A stretch of 12,953 nucleotides of DNA from an uncultured Clostridia bacterium (GTDB lineage Bacteria > Bacillota > Clostridia > Christensenellales > Aristaeellaceae). The translations under genes were made by a program, and so were the position numbers. The notes under the pieces were generated by a model that did not search any database, had not been told where the DNA came from, and was given only the letters and a program-made list of their open reading frames with translations. Of the stretch, positions 6,223-12,070 are shown piece by piece (position 1 is the stretch's first letter; each line of letters opens with the position of its first letter). The DNA lies in NCBI GenBank assembly GCA_937934775.1, contig CALGYL010000370.1:1-12953 (forward strand), given 5' to 3'.

Positions 6223-7020
6223 CTATTCGGGAAACCGGGAGCGCACCCAATCCCGGACCTGCGCCCGCTCCTTGGGCGCGGTCCGCGCGTAATGAACCGC
6301 GGGGTGACCGATCACCAGCGTGGCGGCCGCGCGCTCGCCGCGCTTCAAGCCCAGCGCCCTGCGCACCGCCCGGCTATGGTTTGCAGCGATGGTGAAAAAG
6401 CCGCTGTACAGTACGCCCAGCCCCTGGGCCTCGGCCATCAAGGCCATGTTGGACGCCGCCAGCGCGCCATCCACATTGTTTGGCGCCAGCACCACCACCG
6501 CAAGCGGCGCGCCCTTAAAGAGAAAGTTCTCGTCAATCACGGTGTCCCGGTAGGCGCGCATGACGAGCCCCACCGGCTTCTGAAGCTTCCGCATAAATGC
6601 CACGGCTGCCGATTCCGCCGCCTTCATTCGGTGGGCGACGACCAGATAGGAGACGCTTTGGGAATTGCTGGCCGTGGGCGTAAACCGGCCCGCCTCGATG
6701 ATCCTTTGCAGCGCCTCATCCGCCACGGGTTCCCGCGTGAACTGCCGGATGGAGCGCCGGGCCTGAAGCGCTTGGAGCAGCTTCTCCGGGTCGATGGGGT
6801 GCGCGTCCACGATCGGCGCGGGCGGATCCGGAAAGCCGGTGATCGAAACGGCGTTCACCGGACAGACGGCGACGCAGTGGGCGCACATCAGGCAGTCCGG
6901 GCGCAAAACCCGCGCCTTGCCGTCCTCCACACACAGGTTGACGCTGACGCAGTCCCTGACGCACTGGCCGCAGCCAATGCATTTTCCGAAATCGATCAAA
7001 ACCGCATGTTTCTCCCGCAC
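6223..7020 (-). CDS. Ferredoxin-nitroreductase fusion (two [4Fe-4S] clusters, FMN)
   Basis: 265 residues from a GTG at 7020, chosen because GGAGGG sits 7 bases upstream. Open frame extends 29 codons further, but that stretch is leader-like and lacks an RBS. The N-terminal bacterial ferredoxin domain has two CxxCxxCxxxC sets: Cys14, 17, 20, 24 and Cys43, 46, 49, 53, the second followed by Pro. From about residue 78 the nitroreductase domain follows, with the FMN-binding start RRSIRQF (88-94), TPTASNSQ (114-121) and a C-terminal AAATLVIGHP. Such fusions occur widely in anaerobes and are thought to reduce nitro-, quinone- or flavin-type substrates with electrons from ferredoxin; the substrate is unknown. 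The protein is cytosolic. It has its own strong promoter (7161-7189), so it is not simply part of the upstream desulfoferrodoxin operon. Confidence 0.88.
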   Translation of the reverse strand: MREKHAVLIDFGKCIGCGQCVRDCVSVNLCVEDGKARVLRPDCLMCAHCVAVCPVNAVSITGFPDPPAPIVDAHPIDPEKLLQALQARRSIRQFTREPVADEALQRIIEAGRFTPTASNSQSVSYLVVAHRMKAAESAAVAFMRKLQKPVGLVMRAYRDTVIDENFLFKGAPLAVVVLAPNNVDGALAASNMALMAEAQGLGVLYSGFFTIAANHSRAVRRALGLKRGERAAATLVIGHPAVHYARTAPKERAQVRDWVRSRFPE

Positions 7021-7027
7021 AATGGAA

Positions 7028-7033
7028 CCCTCC
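7028..7033 (-). promoter_or_regulatory. Ribosome binding site that fixes the nitroreductase GTG start
   Basis: GGAGGG on the minus strand, 7 bases before the GTG at 7020. It supports this non-ATG start over the longer open frame, which begins at 7107 without an RBS. Confidence 0.75.
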
Positions 7034-7160
7034 CCCGGTTTCTCAGATTCAGGCAAAGCAGGTTTAGAATTACAAGCCGTTACGGGCGGCAGACCGAAAA
7101 ATTTCACGCGGATCTCTTCGCCCCGCAGCGGGTTTTGTTCGCCCGCGGCGAGACAAGGGC

Positions 7161-7189
7161 ATTATACCGGAAAGCGCGGTTCCCTTCAA
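7161..7189 (-). promoter_or_regulatory. Near-consensus sigmaA promoter of the ferredoxin-nitroreductase gene
   Basis: TTGAAG (7189-7184), a 17-bp spacer and a perfect TATAAT (7166-7161) on the minus strand. The start near 7154 leaves a leader of about 135 nt before the GTG. That leader includes GC-rich complementary blocks (TCGCC with GGCGA, GCGGG with CCCGC) close to its 5' end. No riboswitch class is recognised. Confidence 0.8.
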
Positions 7190-7217
7190 CCGCCGAAAAA
7201 AATCATTGGAAACGCGT

Positions 7218-7252
7218 CTGGGCCGCCGGTTTTCAAAAACCCTGCGGCCCAG
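7218..7252. other. Interrupted inverted repeat between dfx terminator and nitroreductase promoter
   Basis: CTGGGCCG (7218-7225) pairs with CGGCCCAG (7245-7252). Inside, GGTTTT (7228-7233) pairs with AAAACC (7236-7241). It lies about 30 bp upstream of the -35 box. No T-run follows directly on either strand, although TTTTTTT occurs 14 bases on along the minus strand. It could be a back-up terminator for dfx or an upstream regulatory site. The rest of 7253-7323 shows nothing. Confidence 0.45.
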
Positions 7253-7323
7253 GCAATTCTTCATAAGGCTTGCGGCGAAGTGATCCGCGGATTGCCGCGG
7301 GCAAAAAGCTCTTGAACGCCTGC

Positions 7324-7358
7324 CGTGATGAAAAAACGCGGGGCGTCTTTTCATCACG
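7324..7358 (-). terminator. Terminator of the flavodiiron-desulfoferrodoxin operon
   Basis: A 15-bp stem with one mismatch has a 3-nt loop: CGTGATGAAAA (7324-7334) with TTTTCATCACG (7348-7358), and ACGC with GCGT inside. It has the A-tract/U-tract layout of a bidirectional intrinsic terminator. On the minus strand six T follow the GC core. It starts 14 bases after the dfx stop. Confidence 0.75.
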
Positions 7359-7372
7359 CGCGTCAGCGCTCG

Positions 7373-7759
7373 TTACACCAGTTTCCTCCACAGGCCGTGC
7401 AGGTTGCAGTAGGCATAGGCGGACACGGGTTTTCCGTCGGTCAGGGCGAAAGTCGCCTTGGGGGCTTCGCCGGGCTTGAGCGCCTTGCGCTGGCCGCCGT
7501 TGGTGGTCTCCAGATAGATCCACTCGATGTAGTGCTCCTCGGTCATCGGGTGGGCAACCGCGCCCACTTCGACGGTCACGGTGTTGCCGTCAACGGTGAT
7601 CACCGGCACGTGCTTTTCCTGGCTGGCGTCCACGCTGCCGGGGATGAGCTCGGTCATGTGCTCGCCGCAGCAGGTGATGGGCGCGCCGGAGCAGTTGATC
7701 AGGCCGACCAGGTTGCCGCAATGTTTGCAGACGAAGAAACGGGATTCACACATGGACAT
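7373..7759 (-). CDS. dfx: Desulfoferrodoxin (class I superoxide reductase)
   Basis: 128 residues, the usual length of a two-iron desulfoferrodoxin. It reduces superoxide to hydrogen peroxide without making O2, in the cytosol of anaerobes. Center I ligands are Cys11, Cys14, Cys30 and Cys31 (CKHC and CC), which bind the rubredoxin-like structural iron. Center II ligands are His50, His70, His76, Cys118 and His121 (EKHVPVI, AHPMTEEH, CNLHGLW). The conserved Glu48-Lys49 pair sits beside the active site. The first ATG is preferred because GAGGAGG is 8 bases upstream; a second ATG two codons later would be too far from it. The gene begins 34 bases after the flavodiiron stop, so the two are co-transcribed, and the rubredoxin-reductase chain next door is a plausible electron donor. 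Confidence 0.96.
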   Translation of the reverse strand: MSMCESRFFVCKHCGNLVGLINCSGAPITCCGEHMTELIPGSVDASQEKHVPVITVDGNTVTVEVGAVAHPMTEEHYIEWIYLETTNGGQRKALKPGEAPKATFALTDGKPVSAYAYCNLHGLWRKLV

Positions 7760-7793
7760 AGATGATTCCTCCTCTTTTACGTGTCGGATGGTC

Positions 7794-10496
7794 CTACACC
7801 CTGGGATTCTGGCGTTCGGCGCGGCCCTCGAAGGCCTTATTGAGTTCGGTCAGGCGGCGCAAGTCCCCAACAAGGATGAAGCCCGCCAGCCGTTCGCCGC
7901 TGAAGTACAGCTTTTCATAGGTTCCCCTGCCGTCGTCCCGGGTTTCCTCGGCGCGGTAGGCATCGGTCGTTCCGTGCTCGCCCACGGCGTAGAGGGTGGT
8001 ATCCAGCGCGTTCAGGGTCAGCGCGCCGGAGACGCCCGGGTATTCGATCACGTCGCCCGCGGCGTTGGCGCCCGCCACGTAGCCCTCCTCCACCGCCTGC
8101 GCCCACAATGCGAAGTTCACGCCGTCGCACTCGGCGCAGTCGCCCGCGGCGTAGATGTCCGGCAGGCTGGTGCGCATGTAACGGTCCACCACCACGGCGC
8201 GTTTCACGTTCGCGCCGGCGGCGGCGAGGATCTCCTGGTTGGGCAGAACGCCGGTGGACACGATCACAAGGTCCGCAGGCAGCACCTCGCCGGATTTCAG
8301 GATCACACGCTCGGCGCTCTCCACGCCTTCAATGGCGCACACGCCCGCGCCGGTGCGAAGCTGCAGGCCTTTGGCCTCCATCTTCATGGCGAGCACTCTG
8401 GCCGCGCCCTCGTCCAACTGGCGGCTCATGATACGGGCCATGGTCTCCACCACCGTCACCTTGGTGCCCGCCGTGTGCAGCTCCCAGGCGGCCTCGATGC
8501 CCAGAACGCCGCCGCCGATCACCACCGCCTGCTTGACCTTGGGCAGCAGGGCGATGATTCTGGCCGCGTCGGAGGCGCTGCGGATCGAAATCACGTTGCC
8601 AAACTCGATCCCGGGGATGGGGGGCCGGAAGCACCGCGCGCCCGCGGCGTAAATCAGCTTGTCATAGGCCAGCGCAGCGCCGGTGGAGGTCTTGACCTGC
8701 TTGTTCGCCGGGTCCACCGAGGCGGCGGTCACGCCGGTCAAAAGGGTGATGCCCGCCTGTGCATACCAGTCCCTGGGACTGATGGCGATCTTCTCGCACC
8801 GGAAGTCCTCCAGGATGGACTTCGTGAGCATGGGACGGTTGTAGGGAAGCTCGTCCTCCGCTGACAGGATGACGATCGCGCAGGTTTTGTTGCGCTCCCG
8901 GATGGCCTTGGCCGCGTTGTAGCCCGCCGCGCCGCCGCCGATGATCAAGAACCGCTCGGTTGTATCGCGCGCAAAGGTCAAGGCCGTTTCTTCAAAAGGG
9001 ACGAAACTGTCCCTCCCCGCCCCGCAGACCGGACAGATGTCCACGGAAGCGTCAAACACCTCGCCGCACACCAGGCAGCGCACCTTCTTGGGCGCGGGGG
9101 CGGCGAGCATCGGGGCGGGCGCGTCGGCGACGGGTTCGAACTTGTCGCGCCCCGCGCCGCACACCGGGCAGGTGTCAAGCGATGCGTCAAACACCGCGCC
9201 GCAGACGAGGCAGCGCACCTTCTTGGCGGGGGCGGGCTTCTCTTCCGCCTTATCGGCGGGCCTTTCTTCCGCCTTTTCAGCGGGCTTTTCGGCCGCCTCG
9301 CCCACCACAAGGCGCCCGAACTTCTCGCCGAAGGCGCGGGCCTCCCGGAGCTGCGCCTCGTCGGGCTTGAAGCGGATGCGCAGGCCGTCCACCACGTTCA
9401 GCCGCAGCTGCTTGAGCCGCTCGACGATGTGGGGCACGCCTTCGCCGCTCCAGCCGTAGCTGCCAAACGCGCTGGCATACTTGCCCTTGACCACCGGAGG
9501 CAGAAGCTCGCTGGTCACATCCCAGATGGGCTTCAGCGCCTCGCCCACCATCGTGGGGGTGCCCAGCAGGAACCCATCGGCCCAGCCGATCTCCCGCAGC
9601 GCGGGTTCGAGCCCCTCAATCACCAGGTCGTGCAGCCGCACCTCGATGTCGCCCGCGTCCTTCAGGCCCGTTTCAATCGCCTCGGCCAGCTGTTTGGTGT
9701 AGCCGTAGGCGCTGACGTAGGGCACGATGACCGCCTTGGTTTTGAAGGGGCTGTCCGGCTGGCACCACTGGGTATAGCGCGCGATGGTCTCCTCCACGTG
9801 GCTGTCCAGCACCGGGCCATGCCCGGTCAGGATCATCCGGATGTCCAAATCCTTGATGCGGGCAAGCGCCGCCGTCATGTAGGGCCGCTTGAACGGTCCG
9901 ATGATGCCATCAAAGTAGTATTTAAGCGCGCTGAGATAGTCCGCCTCGTTCGTCACGGCGCTGCGCAAAAGGCCGGGGTGGCTGTAGTGCGCGCCGAATG
10001 CGTCGCAGGTAATCAGCGCCTTATCCTGCGCAAGGTAGGTAAACATGGTGTCCGGCCAGTGCAGGTTGGGCAGCGGCATGAACGTGAGCGTCTTTCCGCC
10101 CAGCTCGAGCGTATCCCCGTCCTTGACCGGAATGCCTTTGAAATCCCGGTTGACGATGTGCTTTAAAAAGCCCAGCGCGGTGGCGGTGCCCACCAGTTGG
10201 ATGTTCGGGTTGAGCGAGAGCAGATGCTCGATCGAGCCCGCATGGTCCGGCTCGGTATGGCTGACCACGATGTAGTCGATCTTGTCCACATCCACGAGGC
10301 TCGTGACCGACTGCATATAGTCGTCCAGGAATTTATACTTTGCGGTTTCGATCAGGGCGGTCTTCTCGGTGCCTTGCAGCACGTAGGCGTTGTAGGTGGT
10401 GCCGTACTCGGTCTTCATCACAATGTCAAAAACCGACAGGCCCGGGTCCAGCACGCCGCAGTAAGTGAGTCCATTAGACAGCTTGAGCGTTTTCAC
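7794..10496 (-). CDS. Fused flavodiiron O2/NO reductase with two rubredoxins and NAD(P)H:rubredoxin reductase (FdpF-like)
   Basis: 900 residues from a GTG at 10496, fixed by AAGGAGG 7 bases upstream; the open frame extends 52 codons further but crosses the promoter. Domains in order: diiron metallo-beta-lactamase (1-250) with ligands His80, Glu82, Asp84, His85, His146, Asp165 and His226; flavodoxin with FMN site (254-398); a charged EKPAEKAEE linker (400-425); short-spacer rubredoxin 1 (Cys429, 432, 443, 446); rubredoxin 2 (Cys474, 477, 488, 491); FAD/NAD(P)H oxidoreductase (515-890) with FAD motif at 519-525, nucleotide motif GGGVLGIEAAWEL from 661 and YAAGDCAE (782-789). Expected reaction: NAD(P)H-driven reduction of O2 to water or NO to N2O. 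Core-rubredoxin-reductase fusions are known in clostridia; two rubredoxins in tandem looks less usual. First gene of the operon with dfx. Confidence 0.94.
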   Translation of the reverse strand: MKTLKLSNGLTYCGVLDPGLSVFDIVMKTEYGTTYNAYVLQGTEKTALIETAKYKFLDDYMQSVTSLVDVDKIDYIVVSHTEPDHAGSIEHLLSLNPNIQLVGTATALGFLKHIVNRDFKGIPVKDGDTLELGGKTLTFMPLPNLHWPDTMFTYLAQDKALITCDAFGAHYSHPGLLRSAVTNEADYLSALKYYFDGIIGPFKRPYMTAALARIKDLDIRMILTGHGPVLDSHVEETIARYTQWCQPDSPFKTKAVIVPYVSAYGYTKQLAEAIETGLKDAGDIEVRLHDLVIEGLEPALREIGWADGFLLGTPTMVGEALKPIWDVTSELLPPVVKGKYASAFGSYGWSGEGVPHIVERLKQLRLNVVDGLRIRFKPDEAQLREARAFGEKFGRLVVGEAAEKPAEKAEERPADKAEEKPAPAKKVRCLVCGAVFDASLDTCPVCGAGRDKFEPVADAPAPMLAAPAPKKVRCLVCGEVFDASVDICPVCGAGRDSFVPFEETALTFARDTTERFLIIGGGAAGYNAAKAIRERNKTCAIVILSAEDELPYNRPMLTKSILEDFRCEKIAISPRDWYAQAGITLLTGVTAASVDPANKQVKTSTGAALAYDKLIYAAGARCFRPPIPGIEFGNVISIRSASDAARIIALLPKVKQAVVIGGGVLGIEAAWELHTAGTKVTVVETMARIMSRQLDEGAARVLAMKMEAKGLQLRTGAGVCAIEGVESAERVILKSGEVLPADLVIVSTGVLPNQEILAAAGANVKRAVVVDRYMRTSLPDIYAAGDCAECDGVNFALWAQAVEEGYVAGANAAGDVIEYPGVSGALTLNALDTTLYAVGEHGTTDAYRAEETRDDGRGTYEKLYFSGERLAGFILVGDLRRLTELNKAFEGRAERQNPRV
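8994..9224 (-). repeat. Duplicated short-spacer rubredoxin module inside the flavodiiron gene
   Basis: Two copies of a roughly 31-codon module sit at about 9129-9221 (copy 1) and 8994-9089 (copy 2). They share KKVRCLVCG-x-VFDAS-x-D-x-CPVCGAGRD-x-F and are separated by an Ala/Pro linker. Ten residues lie between the CxxC pairs, far fewer than in classical rubredoxins. Synonymous differences show the copies are not brand new. Confidence 0.85.
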
Positions 10497-10503
10497 CTTG
10501 AGT

Positions 10504-10510
10504 CCTCCTT
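10504..10510 (-). promoter_or_regulatory. Ribosome binding site that fixes the flavodiiron GTG start
   Basis: AAGGAGG on the minus strand, 7 bases before GTG at 10496. The sequence after it (VKTLKLSNGLTYCGVLDPGL) fits the usual N-terminus of flavodiiron proteins. Confidence 0.8.
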
Positions 10511-10529
10511 CATACAGGACGTCCAGATT

Positions 10530-10557
10530 GATATACCACGTTTCGGGCCGCGCGCAA
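10530..10557 (-). promoter_or_regulatory. Probable promoter of the flavodiiron-dfx operon
   Basis: TTGCGC (10557-10552), a 16-bp spacer and TATATC (10535-10530) on the minus strand. Start near 10523 gives a leader of about 27 nt. The -35 is poor, as expected for a regulated stress gene, but no clear PerR, Rex or NO-regulator site is visible. Confidence 0.4.
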
Positions 10558-10576
10558 CAGTGAAAGATCAAAAAAC

Positions 10577-10605
10577 TTGACACGCGCCGCGGCCGCTGGT
10601 ATAAC
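10577..10605 (+). promoter_or_regulatory. sigmaA promoter of the AlkZ-related gene
   Basis: TTGACA (10577-10582), a 17-bp spacer and TATAAC (10600-10605). The start near 10612 leaves a short leader of about 19 nt that holds GGGGGGA. It is back to back with the flavodiiron promoter, the two -35 boxes being about 20 bp apart. Confidence 0.75.
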
Positions 10606-10630
10606 GGGAGAAGAAATTGGGGGGATCGCC

Positions 10631-11287
10631 ATGCGCTTTCAGCCGGTCGCAAGTGCCGAAGACCTCGTCCAAAGGGTAGAGGAGCTGGGCTTTCTGCCCT
10701 TCACTTATTGCGGAATCCCAGGCCTTTCCGTGGAAGAACTGACGCCGCCGGAATTCTGGTTTCAGCACGGTGTGGAAGGCCCCTGGGAGTGGCGGCAGCA
10801 GACCATCGATCGCTTTTGCTACGGAAAGCTGCTGGGCCGCAACGCGGGCTTCGTCAGCTTCAGGTGGTTCCCGGCCCTGGCCAATACCCGCCGGGGCGGG
10901 CTGGACTTTGAGGAACGATACGAGGACGGCCGGATTCCGCACGAGGCCAAGCGCCTCTACGAGCTGCTACGGACCATGCCCCGCACCACGCCGCAGCTGA
11001 AATCCCTCGCGCCCGGATCGGATTCCGCGTTCGACCGGGCGATCACATCCCTCATGATGTCCACCGACGTTCTCATTGTGGGCTTTGACAGCAGGATCGA
11101 TTCCCTGGGCCGCCCCTATGGCTGGGGCGTCAGCCGCTACGCGCTGGCGGATCAGGCGCTGGGTGGCATGACGCGCGGCGCTTTTGACGAGGACCCGGAG
11201 GATTCCCTGGGCCGCATGCGCGCGCACATCCTGTCGTTCTGCCCCGACGCGGACGCGAAAGCCGTCGAACGCTTGCTCAAAGCGTAA
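10631..11287 (+). CDS. AlkZ-related protein, function not established
   Basis: 218 residues from the ATG at 10631, preceded by GGGGGGAT with about 4 bases spacing. Longer upstream frames run into the promoter. The pattern resembles proteins in clostridial genomes annotated as AlkZ-related (YcaQ/AlkZ winged-helix DNA glycosylases). Features: VEELGFLPF (16-24), FWFQHGVEGPWEWR (42-55), CYGKLLGRNAGFVS (63-76), RYEDGRIPHEAKRLYELL (96-113), then a winged-helix-like FDRAITSLMMSTDVLIVGF and a GRPYGWGVSRY block (160-170). This is recalled family resemblance, not a search. No signal peptide or membrane segment is seen. A role in DNA damage would suit its divergent position next to the oxygen-defence operon, but that is inference. 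No convincing terminator follows; the dyad CGTCT-ctta-AGACG at 11290-11303 lacks a T-run. Confidence 0.65.
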   Translation: MRFQPVASAEDLVQRVEELGFLPFTYCGIPGLSVEELTPPEFWFQHGVEGPWEWRQQTIDRFCYGKLLGRNAGFVSFRWFPALANTRRGGLDFEERYEDGRIPHEAKRLYELLRTMPRTTPQLKSLAPGSDSAFDRAITSLMMSTDVLIVGFDSRIDSLGRPYGWGVSRYALADQALGGMTRGAFDEDPEDSLGRMRAHILSFCPDADAKAVERLLKA

Positions 11288-11441
11288 CCCGTCTCTTAAG
11301 ACGCGCGTAACAAGCGCACGCCTTATTATAGCAATTTGTTTGCGGAAATGGAAGAGGCAAGCGCGCCGCGCATTCCGTTCGCGTCACGCTTTGCCGTTTC
11401 TCTCCAGCATTCGTTAAAAAAGGAAATCCTCTGGGGTTTCG

Positions 11442-11470
11442 TTGACAGGACGCCCCGGTGGTGCTATACT
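11442..11470 (+). promoter_or_regulatory. sigmaA promoter of the feo operon
   Basis: TTGACA (11442-11447), a 17-bp spacer and TATACT (11465-11470). Transcription from near 11477 gives a leader of about 95 nt that contains the GTTAG dyads. The preceding 11304-11441 shows nothing recognisable. Confidence 0.8.
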
Positions 11471-11480
11471 CTCAACCGGG

Positions 11481-11545
11481 GGTTAGCGTTTGCTAACCAT
11501 TACTTCGGGCTATTTGTTAGTCTAAACTTATTCGCGTTAGTTAAC
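11481..11545 (+). promoter_or_regulatory. Cluster of three GTTAG-type dyads, candidate iron-repressor operators
   Basis: Site 1 is a perfect dyad GGTTAGC-gttt-GCTAACC (11481-11498) just past the expected transcription start. Site 2 is GTTAGTCTAAAC (11516-11527), imperfect, and site 3 is GTTAGTTAAC (11536-11545). Centres are 32 and 19 bp apart. DtxR/IdeR-family operators use TTAG/CTAA half-sites, so a metal-dependent repressor is plausible, but spacing does not match a textbook box. Fur boxes (GATAAT-type) are absent. Confidence 0.5.
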
Positions 11546-11572
11546 ACAAACATCAATAAGGGGGGGATTCTG

Positions 11573-11782
11573 ATGCCGCTGACGATGGCGCGGGCCGGAG
11601 AGGTCAGCATCATCCGGAGGGTCACGGGGCGGGACGAGGTGCGCAGGCATCTGGCGGAACTGGGCTTTGTGGTGGGCGCGGAGGTAACGGTGGTCAACGA
11701 GATCGCGGGCAACATGATCCTGTCGGTCAAGGACAGCCGCGTCGCGCTGGACCGGGACATGGCGACACGCATCATGATCTAG
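11573..11782 (+). CDS. feoA: FeoA family protein, first of two
   Basis: 69 residues, a single SH3-like FeoA domain of usual length. Landmarks: a central LAELGFVVGAEVTVVNE (28-44), then NMILSVKDSRVALDRDMATRIMI, the small beta-barrel with the typical ending. FeoA is a small cytosolic partner needed for FeoB ferrous-iron transport. The start ATG has GGGGGGG about 6 bases upstream; longer frames would cross the promoter. It is the first gene after the feo promoter, 33 bases before the second feoA. Confidence 0.9.
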   Translation: MPLTMARAGEVSIIRRVTGRDEVRRHLAELGFVVGAEVTVVNEIAGNMILSVKDSRVALDRDMATRIMI

Positions 11783-11815
11783 GGAAATAAAACGCTCAGG
11801 GGGGAGGCGATCGAT

Positions 11816-12049
11816 ATGAAGACATTGCGGGACGCGAAGGTAGGCGAAACCGTCCGGGTGGTCAAGCTCTCCGGCGAAGGCGCGACGAAGCGAAGGATCA
11901 TGGACATGGGGCTGACCAAGGGCGCGGAGGTGACGGTAAAAAAGCTGGCGCCGCTGGGAGACCCGATGGAACTGACCGTGCGCGGCTATGAACTGTCCGT
12001 GCGCAAGGCAGACGCGCAGATGATTCTGGTCGAAGGCCAGACCGCCTGA
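11816..12049 (+). CDS. feoA: FeoA family protein, second of two
   Basis: 77 residues. The fold pattern is that of FeoA: VGETVRVVKLSGEGATKRRI, then MDMGLTKGAEVTVKKLAPLG (29-48), DPMELTVRGYELSVRKADA and MILVE. It keeps the MGLTxGxxVxV and PxGDPxE(L/V)xxRGYxLxLRxxEA-type signature better than copy 1 and is therefore the more canonical FeoA. The RBS GGGGGGAGG is 8 bases before the ATG; feoB follows after 21 bases. Tandem feoA genes ahead of feoB are common in clostridia, and the two products are probably not redundant. Confidence 0.93.
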   Translation: MKTLRDAKVGETVRVVKLSGEGATKRRIMDMGLTKGAEVTVKKLAPLGDPMELTVRGYELSVRKADAQMILVEGQTA

Positions 12050-12070
12050 AGAAGCGAAGGAGGAAGCGAC

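Noticed and set aside
7021..7107. 29-codon N-terminal extension of the ferredoxin-nitroreductase
   Set aside because: No RBS at 7107, while GGAGGG lies 7 bases before the GTG at 7020, and ferredoxin domains normally start close to the first Cys motif.
7581..8864. 427-codon plus-strand open frame
   Set aside because: Shadow of the flavodiiron gene; His/Gly/Ala-rich antisense translation with no domain pattern.
10497..10652. 52-codon N-terminal extension of the flavodiiron protein
   Set aside because: It covers the promoter and part of the divergent gene, has no RBS, and the GTG at 10496 has AAGGAGG at ideal distance.
11336..11572. 79-codon extension of the first feoA
   Set aside because: It would translate the feo promoter and dyads; the shorter ATG has a strong RBS and gives the usual FeoA length.
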